A DNA stretch of 64,000 nucleotides from Euryodendron excelsum (lineage: Eukaryota; Streptophyta; Magnoliopsida; Ericales; Pentaphylacaceae): assembly GCA_033060915.1 (NCBI GenBank), contig CM065378.1:14831501-14895500 (forward strand). Reading direction: 5' to 3'. Both the position numbers and the translations under genes were made by a program. How positions within the stretch are numbered: the stretch's first letter is position 1; every line of letters begins with the position of its first letter. Of this stretch, positions 21,501 to 34,790 are shown one piece after another. The notes under the pieces are model-generated. The model had not been told where the DNA came from and made no database searches. It worked only from the letters and a program-made list of their open reading frames with translations.

Positions 21501-23118
21501 TGCCAAGATGATAATCGGCTCATGATCGATACCCTCTGTTCTTTAAGTATGGTACATTTTCCCTGGCCTTACTTATTCAGTGTACGTTTTTCATTCAGTG
21601 TACGTTTTTATCTTCAGCTGCTGCACATTTACCCTTTTTTTGGTGTTGCATTTATGAGTTTCTGCTTTTTATATATTATTTTTTATTTGTTTCAGGCGGG
21701 ATGTATGGTATGCCGCCCCTGATGGACCGCTATGGCTTGGGTATGCCCATGGGCCACATGGTATGTGCAAATGTTCATCCTCATATCTGGGGTGGTTAAC
21801 TCAGTACTTGTTTTACAAGGAAGCATAGTCCTTCACAATAATGGCTCTTAAATACGGGCTGCCTTCATAACCATGTTGAAATTAACAGATAGCTTTAAAA
21901 CCTTACTTTTCTCTCTCGTATTTTAGTAAAATTTTCCGCTTCACTCCTCCCTTTTCCCTTCCTAGAAGCCCATTATTCCTTTTGGAACATGAATTGTTGA
22001 AAGCTCTTTCACCTATCAGTAGTTTTTTCTTGTATTAGATGTTTTGTGGAACTGACTGAAATTTTTCTGCAGGGCCCAGGTCCTGGATTTTTTCCAGATG
22101 ATAAATCTCAAAAGAAAGGTGCTGATTTTGTCATATCTAGGCTGCTGTTGAATTTCTGACCAATGATTTGGCATGATGCTACCTCTTTACGTACTAATTT
22201 GTATTTGTTCGTTTTATAACACACATGTAGATGGAACACGTGATAATGACTGGACATGTCCTAAATGTGGAAATGTCAACTTCTCTTTTAGAACAGTTTG
22301 TAATATGAGGAAGTGCAATACTCCAAAGCCTGGATCTCAGGTTTGAGCTACTTTTGTTTTTAGATTTTACCCAGCTTTTTGGTGGAAAAATATGAGTGGA
22401 TGACGTAGCATTACTATTTCAACATTTAATGTCTTTGGCAATATTGCTTGCACTTCGTTATTTTGGATGCTGAATTTGGAATTTTCTTCACTACATTGTG
22501 CCATCCTGTTAGCTTATTAGCAAAATATTGGTTTGATATTTGTTTAAAATTTCATCAATTTGAAATAATCCTTTGTCGAATATGCAGGCTTTGAAGTCTG
22601 ATAAGAATTCTAGTAAGTCCTTTTAAACCTGCAATGTGGTTGTGCAATTTTTAAGTACAATACTTATATAGCTTTTGTCTTTCAGAACAAAAGATGCCTG
22701 ATGGGAGCTGGAAGTGTGAGCAATGCAATAACATAAACTACCCATTTAGGACCAAGTGTAACAGACAAAACTGTGGGGCTGACAAACCATCTGAGGCAAA
22801 TAAGTCCCCCTCAGAACCAGCTGATGAAAGTGATCAGGTCTGTCGTGAGATATGCTTACTTCATGCGTCCATTTGTTGCTTAAAATTTTTGCCAATTCTG
22901 TTAACCATCTGTGTGTATGTTACAAACTCAAAAAGTATTCAGGTTCCCAATATATCTCTAGTTACTGCTGATCTTTTGGTTCGACTGATATTTTTTTTCC
23001 CCTGTTGCTTCTTGGTTAGATCTTGTAGTGGTTGCCTTTGCATTTTTCAATTTTGTATTTTTGATATTGCTTCTACCTCTGCCTTTTATTAATTTGCAAT
23101 TGTCTACTGTTCCAGTGA
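18577..23118 (+). CDS. RanBP2-type zinc-finger protein with three fingers (At1g67325-like), putative RNA binder
   Basis: Ten coding exons are read: 18577-18585, 18877-18922, 19873-19988, 20822-21095, 21696-21760, 22073-22118, 22231-22340, 22588-22612, 22686-22837 and 23116-23118. The product has 281 residues. All borders are GT/AG and all phases agree. Three RanBP2/NZF fingers are visible: WTCPSCGNVNFSFRTTCNMR, WTCPKCGNVNFSFRTVCNMR and WKCEQCNNINYPFRTKCNRQ, each with the four cysteines and the asparagine used for single-stranded RNA recognition in ZRANB2-type fingers. The linker is rich in G/S/P/Y. The first coding exon holds only MSQ, and the last begins directly with the stop TGA. If intron 9 were retained the protein would extend 85 residues with no family likeness. 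It is probably a nuclear RNA-binding or splicing-associated protein. Confidence 0.9.
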
Positions 23119-24823
23119 GTTCTAGGACATGTTTGAGGGTTGAGAAGGTCCAGAGTTGTTGTCCAGCAGTGCTCAGTATGGGTGTCTGAAAGTCAGTCAT
23201 GTCGTCGTCTTCGTGTTGCAGCAGTTGTCGAGTTACTGTGCCTTCTCATGATATGTGTCAAGTTGTTGTATTAACTGTGATGGTATTTTGTGGATCCTTT
23301 ATTCAGATGCTTTGTGTCTGCCAGCTTGTCTGGCAAGATTTTTCAGGTAGGTTCTGGTTACTTTTCAGATAGGATTTTATTTTACTGCGTATGTTTGTTA
23401 GTGGGTATGTTTAAATGCATTTGAGCTATGCTATAAGTGGTGTCCTGTCTCTATACTCAAGAGTTTGTTTTGAGTTCTCTCTCTGCAGTTGGGAGTATCT
23501 CTGCTGTAGCAGCAGATGCTTCTTGAGTTCTCTCTCAGAAGGGTAAAAAAATCCCGAAGCTGTGGTTAGTCTCAACTAAGATAAATTCAAGGCCACTTGT
23601 TCCCTGTCAGTTGTGTTTAAAAGAGTCTGTGATTGCATGACTTGTCTATTGCCACGAGTAGTTTCTGTACTGTTAAAAATTTACTAGGTCATTGAACTGT
23701 GATCGTGTTGCTCTTCTTCAGAGTAAGGTGTCTTAAGACCAGAGCTACTTTTAAATGAAGTTAATGGCCTTGAGCTAGGGTTGGTTGGGGGTATAATGAG
23801 TTAGCTAAAAGCTTAAACGAAAGGAGGCAGAGAGCACGGCCTGAGCCGTCGGGGCATATGTTGCATTCCAATGTTCCATTCAATAAAGGATTTGAATCCC
23901 ATTTTTGCTAAATTTAGGGGGCGTGCTAACCGCTTGTTCTGGCCACCTATACAGCAGCAGCAGCAGGTCTCAAAGGACGATTAAATTTGTATTGCCTCAA
24001 GGGTTGCCTCCACAAGAGCTGTCTTCCGTTCCTAAATGCCGAGCCAACATTCTTAAAAAGTCGCCCAACTCGTTGATAACCTCTACCTTAGGAGGTTCAT
24101 ATTTCTGCTAGTCATTACTTTTCATTTAATTTGGTGGGAGAACAAATCAACTCTTCCATATAATGAAGACCTCAACATCTGAAATCGGATGTTTAAAAAC
24201 ATTATATGAAATGAAGACACAAGTTACAGGCATATAAACATGTGAATATACCGAGCTCATTGGATGGATGGGATTATTGTCTCATAATGAGAGACTTAGG
24301 GACGGAGGCCAGGCTGGATGATTCGCATCACTTTTCAGTCGCGTTTGGTTGAGTTTTGAGTTCTTACCAGTCATGTTGAATGGCCACCGTATGTGGCCTA
24401 GATATTGCATCCATGGGTCATCATAGCAACGACAAAATAAATGTAAAAATCTGAAATTTTGCCGATACAGTTGCAGAAAATCGGCAATCTTTACACACAA
24501 TAGAATTGATAGAAAGTGCGAGCTCAGGGACCATAAAACCATAGTAACTTTGTCATGGCTTGAAGTTGGAAACAGCAAAAGCTCAATTCAAAATTATTTC
24601 AAATTCTCGTATAAGATGACGAGCAATTGTTAGGGTTTTGCAAGCAGTGAGGGCCTTCTGTGCCCAGATTGTTAGCCACAAGGCACACCTCAGTTTACAA
24701 CTCCATCAGCAAAAAGCTATTACCTTGGTTCATACCTGTTTGGAAATATCATAAGAGAACACAAAAACCTACCGATTTTGGAACCCCACCTCATCAGGAA
24801 AGGAACTGAACAGATTCCAATTG
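23119..24823. other. 3' UTR of zinc-finger gene and convergent intergenic space
   Basis: The stretch 23119 to about 23750 has T/G-rich untranslated character. The rest lies between two convergent genes (+ zinc finger, - SPL). A 98-codon minus frame at 24282-24578 and a 68-codon plus frame at 23905-24111 have no recognisable content. The 3' UTR of SPL is expected just below 24824. Confidence 0.4.
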
Positions 24824-27800
24824 TCAGTTCAAGAAATTGGAATAAAGGCCACCCTCATATGGTGCTTTGAAGAGCTGGACTTCCTGGAAGTGGCCGCTTT
24901 CATTTGAAGTCAAACAACGGGAATCAGTCGAGTGTCCAGTCTGCCAGTACTCTGATGAAGCTAGTGGGAAACCTTGGGGCACTCCATGCACCACAGGCTG
25001 AGGCATGCTGGTAAGATTTACATGAATGGGGTGGTGGTCAAGTGCAATTTTTGCTGGCTCTGAAACCCAAGAATCAGTTGACAGAAGAGAGAGAGCACGA
25101 TGAAGATCTGGTGCTGCACCCAAGTTGGAAGAGAAAATAGATCCCTTCAGGCCTGCAAAAGTTGTCACCCATTAAGTTACATGTATGACTTGAATCACAT
25201 ATTTCACTCCAGATCAGGGGGACATGTTACCTGACACAACAATGAAAGGGTCTAACCGTGATAAACCTCATTTCTGCTAAAGACTAACCTGAGAATTGAG
25301 GTTATGGAATTTCCAGTTTGTGGAGAATTAGGGAAATGATAATTGGGTTGTGAAAGAAAAAGAATTTCCCAAACTTACATTTCCTATAGGACCCCCATCC
25401 TTTTTCCAACATGATGTAGAAAAAGCTTCTCCGCCTTCTAGAGGAAGGAGTTCCCAATTCTCACTTTTCTCAGCTTCGTAAAAATTGCTGATCTTATATC
25501 CAAATCCTGAACTCAATAAAAATTCCAACTACTAGCACTAGTCTTATGTCGGGATTCAACATTTTCCAAGAAGTACAGCAAATAAGAAGAGCAACACTTG
25601 ACCTCTTAACCTTTCTCATCTCATCTCTAAATCAATGTGTCAAGATTCTGTCACTAAAAATGCTCTCAAATTCTCTTAGTTAGCCTTCCTTTTGCAATTT
25701 CTTGCTAGCAAATATATCCCTCACCCATCTGTTGTTCAAAGCTTTACAGAGGCCAGAATATAGTTCCCACACCGCCTCAACTATTCCTTGTTTCCAGTGT
25801 ATCATTTCACTCCTTTTTGGTACTTTAAAGTTTCATTACACCACCCCTCTAGTTTACACTGCCATCAGAGGTCACCAAGAGTTGCCCACTTCCATTGATT
25901 TTATCATTAATTGTTGATAACTCAAGCTTGGGCCACTTCTATGGTTCAACTAATGACGCCTAAGAATCACTTTTCCATTGTCAACCATCTGTCTCCATTA
26001 GCAATCATTCCTCATTTATTAAAGGTGACATTTATGTTTTCCTCCGACTCCACCTCATTGTATCACTGAACTTTCAAATAACTTAAGAGAATAACTGATT
26101 AGAGATTATTAACACCAAACCATGCTATCCCTCTTCCTAGATTTTTTTACTTTTCTCAATTTTCTGGTAACACTTCTGCGGTATCACTGCCACTGACACC
26201 AAATTATACATTCATCAAATTCTTCGACTGTAATCCTCTCATATTGAATCCCTTTAAGAGCATGTTACTCAACACTGTTTATAATGCATTAGATTTTCCT
26301 ATTGAATTCCATACCACTCGTCTACCTAAAAATCTGTCTCAGATTGGTTTTGTACTCGGGCGCTGATAAATGAGAAGATCTGAATCCTAAAATATTAAAC
26401 AAAAGGTTATAATTACTCTAGTTACATAATAACAATTCGAGGAAGCAAATGATGATGCTAAAATGGGAAATAAAGAGAACGAGCTCTGTTTATGATGTTT
26501 CTAGGTGACAAAAAAGGGGAGAAGAAGGAAGGGGGGGGGGGGGGGGGGGGTGGGGGGGGGGGGGTGGGGGGGGGAAAGTAATTCCTCAATATCCCAACCA
26601 TTGGAATAAATAGATTTGAAAAGAAATTACTTCTGATGTATTTCTTTTTTTATATTATTTTCTAGAATTGAAGACTTCATCAATCAATCAATCAGAACAT
26701 ATGATGCATGGAAGCGTCAAACAACTGGAAAAGAACTCTAAAGCAAACTTTAAAAAGTAATTTCTTGGGTTCAGATTCAAATTCGAAATAGCTATTCAGC
26801 TCAATCTAGAGGTCATGTCTATTCCTCAAAGAACGTAATGTTCATTGTCACCAAATATATATGCACTATTTTTCCTTTCTCTTGCTCATATAGAACCTTC
26901 AACTTGAATCAAATCACTCCCTGATTGTAAGAAATGAGAAAACCAATTAAGAAAATTTTACTCAATTGTCTCCATTTGATGCCAATGCCAGCCTTCATGC
27001 ATTTCTTATCCAACTCCATTTTTCTTTTTTCTTTTTCCCTCTCTTCTCACTGGGTGACTTTTCATCTCATTTATGCTAATTTTATATTTATTGGCCTTCA
27101 TTCTATACCATAAAGCATAACAACCTCATGACTGTTTCTACAAGTTTCATTTCCCTTGACAGGAATCCAAACTTTTGAACCTCAAAAGTGTGAGCATTTC
27201 CACACTCCCAGACCCAAAACCACTCCCCATTGTGGTTTTAAGTGTTTATCTTTAGGTCATTAATTTTAACCAGTAAATCCTGTTTGCTGTGAGTTTGAGT
27301 AAAGCCTTGCTTAATCTAAATACTTATGATTTTAAAGTGTTTCCCTGCTCTAGTTGTAAAGTGTTTCCCCACTCCAGTTTTATTAAAAATAATACACAAA
27401 TGTTTTCTCCCAGATAAACCCTTAAATGCATCCATAGTAATTCAGAAAGATGAAGATGAATGTCAATTCCAAAAAACAATATCAAGATTTCTGGCACTGA
27501 TGATAATTGTGGCAGTAGTAGTAGCAATAGTCAACAGTAGGGGAGCCATAATGGACACAAGCACTCAATGGGGATGGTCAATTCAATTGTGATTAGGCAG
27601 CAATGGCGAACATTCCCATCAATACAGCAGCAATTATTGCCTAAAGATTGGAATATTTTATGGCATTGCACGTTCACCATAGGCCCAACATGCCCAAAAT
27701 AGATTGCAGATCATATCTCTGGAGACCCAAGAAATCTTATCAGACATGGTAAATCGCCTGCAACTTCTACTATCAATAATTCATTGTGACTTATAGCATG

Positions 27801-27969
27801 ATTCTTCGTTGTTATATGTCCTTGTATCTTGGTCAGTGAGAAATCTTAAGCTTCTCTTTTATGTTGACCTTATATTAGAATACCACTTTTGGTTCTTGAA
27901 TCTAGTTTCGAGTATTATCTGAGTTCTAAATCTCTTGCAAATCCTAGATAAATAAAGCCTCCCCATGAT

Positions 27970-28013
<44 letters not shown>

Positions 28014-30699
28014 AAAAAAAAAAAACCAAAACCAAAAAAACCACAAAAGGGTCTATATTTTCCCTTTACTTTACCAAAAGAGTAACTTATGCAAATGACA
28101 ACTGGCAACAAGGTCTATGAGAAGGAGAAGTTCAGAAAAACAACATCAACAAACTCAACCTCGAAAAAGTTTTCATAACATCTTGTTTGCGAGAGATGTC
28201 CGGGGTAAAGGCATTACTTCAAGGGGCACTGATATGCCTGTGTAATATATCTTTCAGGTGAAGGTTTGTATGTGAAGTGAAATCGTACAGAAGGTGAGAA
28301 GGCCAAGGGAACAAGCGGGGTTAACCAAATCATCAGTTGCATGTTAAATTAGTGCCCCACAGGAAGCTGGTGCATTCCAGCAGCCAACTTAGTCCTGATA
28401 TTTATGTGTTTTCCCAACAGAAAGGTTTTAGACATTCTGACACTCTGTAATGTTCAATCATTATTGGTCACCATAATTACGTTCGGTTTGTGCAGCAATG
28501 ACCAGTACGTAAAGAATTTCAATAATATTTGAAAAAATAGATGAAGTCATTAAAGGGCTCAATTTCCTGTCAAGGAAGCAAGACAAACCTTGATTTAACA
28601 CCTCGGCTTTGGTGCCCTTGGATGGCAAGAGCCTATTGGAATTTTGACCAGGCATACTGATGACATGCGGCAGCTCAGTACCTGGCAATTGCAGCTGCCC
28701 ATCAATGCCTCCATTTTTTCCAGATTTCAGTGGATACCCTTTTGTTAGTGTGAACTTGGAGCTATATGTGCTTTCCCATGTAGGATTTCCAGGAGACCTT
28801 GTGTGAACAAGTGGGCCATTGTTCAATGCAAAACTCATCTCTTGCCTCCCACCTGTATATGTAAAAGTATATTAGATCAAATTAAATGCATAGGTATGGT
28901 GCAGAACCAAGACGATACTAATTATGATTTATTTTTTATACTTTAATCCATCTTCAAATATTCTCCCCATTTTTTTTTAATCCAAATATATCAGTATAAT
29001 GAAACTAGTGGAAAATGTCACTATCCAAGTAAGCATAATCACACTAAATTAATCTAGGGATTTGGTACCTGCAATAGCCTAATCATATGCTTAGTTAGTA
29101 TACCGATCATCTTCAAGATTTTTATTTTTATTTTTATTGAGAATGCTCAGAAATATAACTTTCTTTTTCATATAATATAAGAATCAATATGTAACGTAAT
29201 AGATATGTATAGTTACTTAATTTACTAGGAGAAAACAGAAGATAAAGTTACAGAGGTCCATTTTATTTTATCAACTTTAAAGTGCTCTTTTTTTCTTCTT
29301 TTTTTTATGGCTGAACGAACAACAGATGCAAAATGACATTACTAAATGCAAGTAATCTGGAAACACTCTTGGGTAGCATATGTCCTTTGTGATTAGTGTT
29401 AAAGTATACAACATAAAAAAAAAAAAAATTGAGACATCACATCACAATTTGTTAACGAAATCACTGCATAAAGTAATTTTACAAGTATGTTTCATTTCCT
29501 TGATTATAGGGCAAAGCACAGATCTCAAAACTAAAAACCAGTGTTGTGCTGCATGTTCAACTGTCAAAACAAAGTCAACATTAACAAAGTTTGAGTTAAA
29601 ATCAGTACCCAAAAAGGGCGAAGACAGCCTTGTCGAATTAAACTGGATTGCATCTTGCTGTGGCTTGCGGCGTCGTGCATTATGATCAGAAAGCCGCCTG
29701 CGACAGCTTCGCTTCTTCTCATCGAATTCTGACAAACTGTGGAACCTTCAAAATCACAAACAAGCAATGTTGTGTCAAAATCGTTCATCAAAAGCCAGAC
29801 TTAATTAAGAGTATAATGAATCTATAATTAGTGTTCATTACAACCAAGAAAGATTTGAAGGACTGAATATGCAATACATGACAATTTGAAGACATGCACA
29901 CAACTCAGTCCAAATGATGTAGGCAAGGGTAACCATGGGGAGTCGACAATTCTAAGTTAACAAAAAAAAAAGGATCCCTGGATTCCTGTTTTCCTATGTT
30001 TATAAACAAAGTTTACCTGCTACACTGTTGGCAAAACCGACGTTCTACACCACCTACAACCACCTTTGGGCATTTGGAATGACTTTCACAAACTCTATGC
30101 TTGCGATGATAATCTTTAGCTGATGAGAGGTCAAGGTTGCAACCTTCAACTTGGCAGCGTGGGGGAGGTGAACTCTGACAAGATGATTTGATTCTCTTTG
30201 CTGTCGAGGCAGAAGGTGATACAGGAATCACAGAGAAAGATGAAGTCTTAGCATTGCCCCCGGGACAATTATTTTTGAAATATGTCCGCTTACCAAGTTT
30301 TAGACCAATCATCGGTTCACCAGAGCCAATTGAAGACTCAAGTGGCGGAGAAGTTCCAGCTAGCTCAGGTCTGGCCAATTCATTCCGCTCGCCAAAATCT
30401 CCAGGAAAAACATGAAACGCCTCAAAAGCAATGTTGGATGTTTTCATTACCTCCTTTGATGAAGAATCAGTGGAAGCTGATACTGAGCTCCTTGCAGACG
30501 AACCATGTGCCAAATCAGAGCCAGAACCACCACCTCTACCCCCAGATAGATTAAGAGACCCCAGATCAATTTCTCGCTCTTCTTCAATTCCCCAGTCTGT
30601 TGGTTGCTTCTTAGGACTCTCGACGGCTTTCGAATTGAATATGACTAGGTTTTCCCAGTCCCACTTTGCAATCCAATCCATTGCAGGGAGTTGATTCAT
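24824..30699 (-). CDS. SPL: Squamosa-promoter-binding-like (SPL) transcription factor, miR156-regulated
   Basis: Four coding exons on the minus strand: 30699-30017, 29745-29609, 28852-28589 and 25152-24824. The product has 470 residues. The SBP domain begins near residue 181 ([20 protein letters not shown]) and runs across exon 1/2 to about residue 257. It has both zinc sites ([27 protein letters not shown]) and the overlapping nuclear signal [18 protein letters not shown]. Exon 4 encodes [12 protein letters not shown], the peptide produced by the miR156 site. The start MNQLPAMDW is the first ATG; relatives often begin at MDW, so residue 7 is an alternative start. By its N-terminus ([12 protein letters not shown]) and ending ([16 protein letters not shown]) it resembles the SPL12/13/16-named group of non-Brassicaceae plants. 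It acts as a nuclear activator at GTAC cores in phase-change and reproductive programmes. Confidence 0.95.
25079..25098 (-). promoter_or_regulatory. miR156/157 target site in SPL exon 4
   Basis: On the + strand this reads TGACAGAAGAGAGAGAGCAC, which equals the mature miR156 family sequence except one position (miR156 has T where A is seen in GAGAGTGAGC). The mRNA should therefore be cleaved by miR156. It lies in coding sequence for ALSLLS, as in other miR156-regulated SPL genes. Confidence 0.95.
26531..26574. repeat. Poly-G tract (G20-T-G13-T-G9)
   Basis: It is an almost pure guanine homopolymer on + with two T interruptions. Because SPL is transcribed from the minus strand, it is C-rich in the pre-mRNA. 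True length is uncertain, since such runs are prone to sequencing and assembly error. Confidence 0.7.
27972..28024. repeat. Poly-C followed by poly-A tract
   Basis: A run of 32 C adjoins a run of about 21 A. In the SPL pre-mRNA this becomes U-run then G-run, so it could form G-quadruplex RNA. The minus-strand glycine-repeat frame across it is an artefact of this homopolymer. Confidence 0.7.
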
Positions 30700-33050
30700 G
30701 AATCAATTTCACTCAGTCTTCTTGTCCATAGAACGCACAAGCAACTGGATATCAGATCTGCATTCGTTGACAAAAAGATCATGCAAAGTTAGTTTAGGTG
30801 GAATAACATCTTGTGGAAAAAAATCTACTGATAACAAGGGAAAGAAAAGCAAAATTTATCACACAAAAGGCAAAAAACACAAAAACAGAACTAAACGGTT
30901 GGGAGATTCTACAAAGATTAAGTTCCAAGATACGTAGAGAATGAGTAATCAATGACGCATCAAAAACAAGACTGCCCTTTAAGACTCAGTTCTTGAACTT
31001 GCCATGCGTAACTATTTTGCAAGATTGATGTATTGCAGAAATCAAATCAAAATATTTCTTTACAAAGAAAGGAGTATCATCCACTTGTTCGAATTCTCCA
31101 CAAGTCCCACTGACCCCAATCCAAAGTTCAAGATAGACACACAAACACATATCCCAAGAGATACAGAGAGAGATATTTAGGTAAAAATTTTAAGGCAAAG
31201 AGAAATCATGTTTCAAGCAGTTTGCCTCTAAAGGTGAGCATACAAGTTAGTATTATCAGCCAATATCTAATTGAAATCCGAACAAGTAATATGCATAAAA
31301 CTCAGTACTCTCCTATTTCTCCAAGTTTCACACCTGCTAGGTTTGACCTCACAAGTTAGCATGTTACCATTCTGAAGATCTAAAATCACAATTGAGTCAT
31401 AGTAAAAATAGTAAACGTTCCCCAAGTTCCTACTGCAACTGTGGTGAATTTTACTATCCACTTATGTCCTCTTCCTGCACAACTTCCTAGGAAATTACTG
31501 TACCAATCAGCCACCTGAAATGAACCACCCTTAATTCCACAAAGCAGCTCCACATCTCTCTCTCTCTCTCTCTCTCCAATTATTTCAAGAGACTGGAAAT
31601 GTTTCACCTTTTACTGCCACATGCATATAAGCTGTAATTCCATGCTTTTAAATGCAACAATAGGAAACCAACATGAGTGTGATTGATTTAGAATTTGAGA
31701 CTCTCAAAATGGGGGGCAAAGGGCAGTTAAGGGAGCTTCATGCTCCTGATCTTTTAAGCTGCTCTTTTTAAAAGGGATCCATGAATGCTCAAACAATTTA
31801 CATGAAAATCGTATATACTCAATCTAAACCACAGGTTTCTAAACCCCAAATGGACCAAATTATTAACACTGTAAGAAACAAACCCCCAAAGAAATTCTCT
31901 CTGCTCTCATAGTCATCAAACATTGCTGTCACCGACCTTCCCATCTAATCAAAGGCACTAAATTAATCAATAAATAACTAGCTCAATTGCTTTTCTCGTG
32001 TCTAACTGCAATTGGCATAAGCATTTACACTAACTTGCCTACCGAAAAAATCATGACAATCATTTTGTGTCTTTGACAAGAACTGTCAGAAACAATGCAA
32101 ACAAAGCCCTAGGGGGAAAGCTGTGGTCTCCTTTCTAGGGTTTCATCGGATTTAACCCCGAAAGAAGAGAAAATCCTTAACCGAGAAAACGACATCGTTT
32201 GCTTCACATTTGGGGTGCGCTCTCCCCCGCAAGGTAGAGCACCACTTTCCCAAGAAAATAGAGAAGGAAAAAAGAAAAAGACGGTGAAGGAGAAAAGCAT
32301 CTTTTCCTTTTCCAAAGTAGAAATTCACCATTTGTAAGTATTCAGAAATTGATGTATCAACTGCAGACCTAATTTGGAAAATGAGCAGATGTCTCTCCGA
32401 AATCAGAAAAACAACAGCTGTACTAACAACATCAACAACAACTACTCCTATTACTTCTTTAATGCAATCCAGTTTGATTTAATCTACTATACTCAATAAT
32501 TTTCTTCTAGGGTTCACAATCACAGAAAGTTGAGAAAAAGTAAACAAAATCGTAACCAGGAATAAGCTCGAAACAGCTTTGTTCTTCTTTCTTATTTTTT
32601 TTCTCGCCAATTCCGAGAAAATGAAGGAAAATCAGAGTTTTTAACAGTGCCTAGATAATACGATGACACTTGATTGATTATGTATACGGACAGGCAAGAA
32701 GCTTACCCGATTCAGAAACACTCTAGCATTTTCCAAGGAAAAGCTGGGAAAATCGGACGGTTTACACCTTACCAAATCGAGAAAGTTGAGAGTGAGAGCG
32801 AAAAAGAAAGAGTTGGAGAGTCTTGTGAGCGAGGCGTAGCAAGTGACTGAGAGAGAGAGAGAGAGAGAGAGAATGTGTGAGCTGTTTTTCACTGAGTGGT
32901 GTGAAAAGCGCCGAGAGTGGGGTCGACGTGGGCTGGGGGAGGGGGTTCTGATCATGTGCAGAGTCTGCACAATAATGTTAAATGCACTGCCCAAGTGGAC
33001 CATCTGACTTTCTAGTTGGAAAGAAAAATTCAAATGCTATGATGGTACCC
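30700..33050 (-). other. SPL 5' untranslated region, probable leader intron(s) and promoter
   Basis: No coding sequence is supportable. CT-type repeats on the minus strand (GA on + at 32849-32872; CT on + at 31555-31574) and T/C-rich minus-strand sequence near 32800-32880 look like a leader. The true SPL leader may start there and be spliced to just above 30699. GA/CT repeats in leaders can bind BPC/GAGA factors. Confidence 0.4.
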
Positions 33051-33899
33051 AATGTTTATTAGTGCGCTTACCATTTCAACATTATATATTGCGTGATGAC
33101 ATGCTTTTGATCCAACGGAAAAGAGAATTAATCGACATGTCCATAGCTGACTCAAATATCCTTAACCTAATTAATTGGGTTAGTTCATTTTATCAGGCTC
33201 TTAGTTTTTCTTTAAGAGATTCAAGTATAAGAGTTAATCGCACTATATTTATTCTTTATAAATATTTTAATTTTAACATAAATAGCTTAACTTTGATTAG
33301 GAGTGACCATATATCCAAGAGTTAATAGACTCGTTTATAAATTATTAGGCTTAAAAAAAATTTTTAAACCCGATTTAATGAGAGAACTTGAGAATAATCT
33401 TTGAAGCTCAGTGTGACTCAAAATATATATAAAATAGCATATTTTAATATTACATATATGTATATGTAATTAAATTTTATGTTATTTAATATTATTTATA
33501 GAGAATAAAATTATATATTAAATAAATTTTATGTTAAATTAGCAGACTTGGATAATCTTGAAAATATAATTTTTTTAATTGGATAAACTTAGAATTTGGT
33601 TTTTGGTCCAATAAAAATTTTATTTTGTATAGGTATGGCGTGAGCCCATTCAATATCCACTTCCATCTTTGACTTAGACTAAAAAAAAGATAAGTTAAAG
33701 AGTTCATAAACCCTTAATCGTTGAATAAAAAAAAAAATACTCCTAACCGCATGATGTCTTCTCAGCTTTATTAATACTTATAATTTATTGGCGATTGTAA
33801 GTATTCAATATTTATAGTGCTATGTGAGTCCAATAAGCCCTTACCCAAGAGTGGTTCTCTGCAAATTTGTATTTGTCTGCGTGGTTGAAGTGAAGAAAG

Positions 33900-33903
<4 letters not shown>

Positions 33904-33963
<60 letters not shown>
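33904..33963. repeat. (AG)30 microsatellite
   Basis: Uninterrupted dinucleotide repeat of about 60 bases. Likely polymorphic in length. Confidence 0.95.
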
Positions 33964-33966
<3 letters not shown>

Positions 33967-34649
33967 TTCTTTGGATTCAAAATGGGTTAATTCACGTCTA
34001 TGTTTTTATTCATTTGTTCAGACTTGGAGGCATGTGAACGTATTTTGTTGCTGCCACTGACTCACTAAGTGACAGCTTTGCTTTGCTTGCTTTTGGGGGT
34101 TTTGAAAAAGGCTCTTCTGAGATGACAGATGGGTTGAAGGTCAGCGACAAATTTTCACTGCCAAATTAATAGCCTCTTTGTAACTTTTCACTATTAAATT
34201 AATAGCCTGTTTGTAACTTGACAAAAGAAGAGAAAAAATTGTTATTTTTTTATTTAATTTGATAAAAAAATAAAGAAAAAAATGGAGAAAGAGATAAATT
34301 AATTTAAAATTTTTTTTTATCTTTTTTTTCTTTTTTCTTTGTACTTCTTTTCTTTTCCTTTTCTTTTTTAAGTTTCAAACAAACTGTAAATGAAAGTTTA
34401 CAAAGATTGACCCATTAAATACATGAAGAATAATAATTATAATAGAACTAACACTTAAAAATGTGAGTACCACCTACTTACACACTGAATTTGTTTTTAA
34501 AGGCAATGGATTAGATAATATATTAGTGTCAGAGTAGGAGCACAAATCCCTTAATCAAAAACGGATTGGCTCACTTGGTCTTACCATAATCTATGAATGA
34601 AAATTTTGTTTGTAAAAGCACTTCGAGTAACAAAGAAATTTCAAATTAT

Positions 34650-34790
34650 TATGTATTTTTTTTTTTGATATATTAGAAGGAATAAGCTCTTGACCTATAA
34701 AATGAGAAAGGGAGTCAAACTTATGACTATCGGTATCACTGGCTAACCCTTCTCCTCTTCCTTCCATTCTTAGTTCAACCAAAACTGAGC
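34650..34790 (-). mobile_element. Possible second tRNA-derived SINE
   Basis: On the minus strand the segment reads GGGTTAGCCAGTGATACC (A-box-like), AAGTTTGACTCCC (B-box-like), then TATAGGTCAAGAGCTTATTC and an A-rich tail at about 34651-34665. The layout parallels the element at 18086-18211. Target-site duplications are not convincing, so confidence is modest. Confidence 0.35.

Larger units (their letters stand above)
25153..28588 (-). other. 3.4 kb SPL intron 3 with homopolymer tracts
   Basis: The donor is AATCAAG/GTTTGT and the acceptor TTGCAG/GC, in phase 1. It contains a 44-base nearly pure G run (26531-26574) and a 32-base C run followed by about 21 A (27972-28024). No coding likeness was found in several short frames. 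Its length is mostly A/T-rich unique sequence; no transposon was recognised. Confidence 0.6.

Noticed and set aside
22838..23092. In-frame extension of zinc-finger exon 9 by 85 residues
   Set aside because: The GT donor after DESDQ and an acceptor placing TGA immediately (23116) give the expected family C-terminus; the extension is intron-like.
27859..28044. Minus-strand frame with a glycine/phenylalanine repeat
   Set aside because: Produced by the poly-C/poly-A homopolymers in the SPL intron.
32641..33033. 130-codon minus frame upstream of SPL
   Set aside because: Ser/Leu-rich because of the CT repeat; no domain. More likely SPL leader or promoter.
33771..34060. Frames with long Ser-Leu or Arg-Glu repeats
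   Set aside because: Translation of the (AG)30 microsatellite, not a gene.
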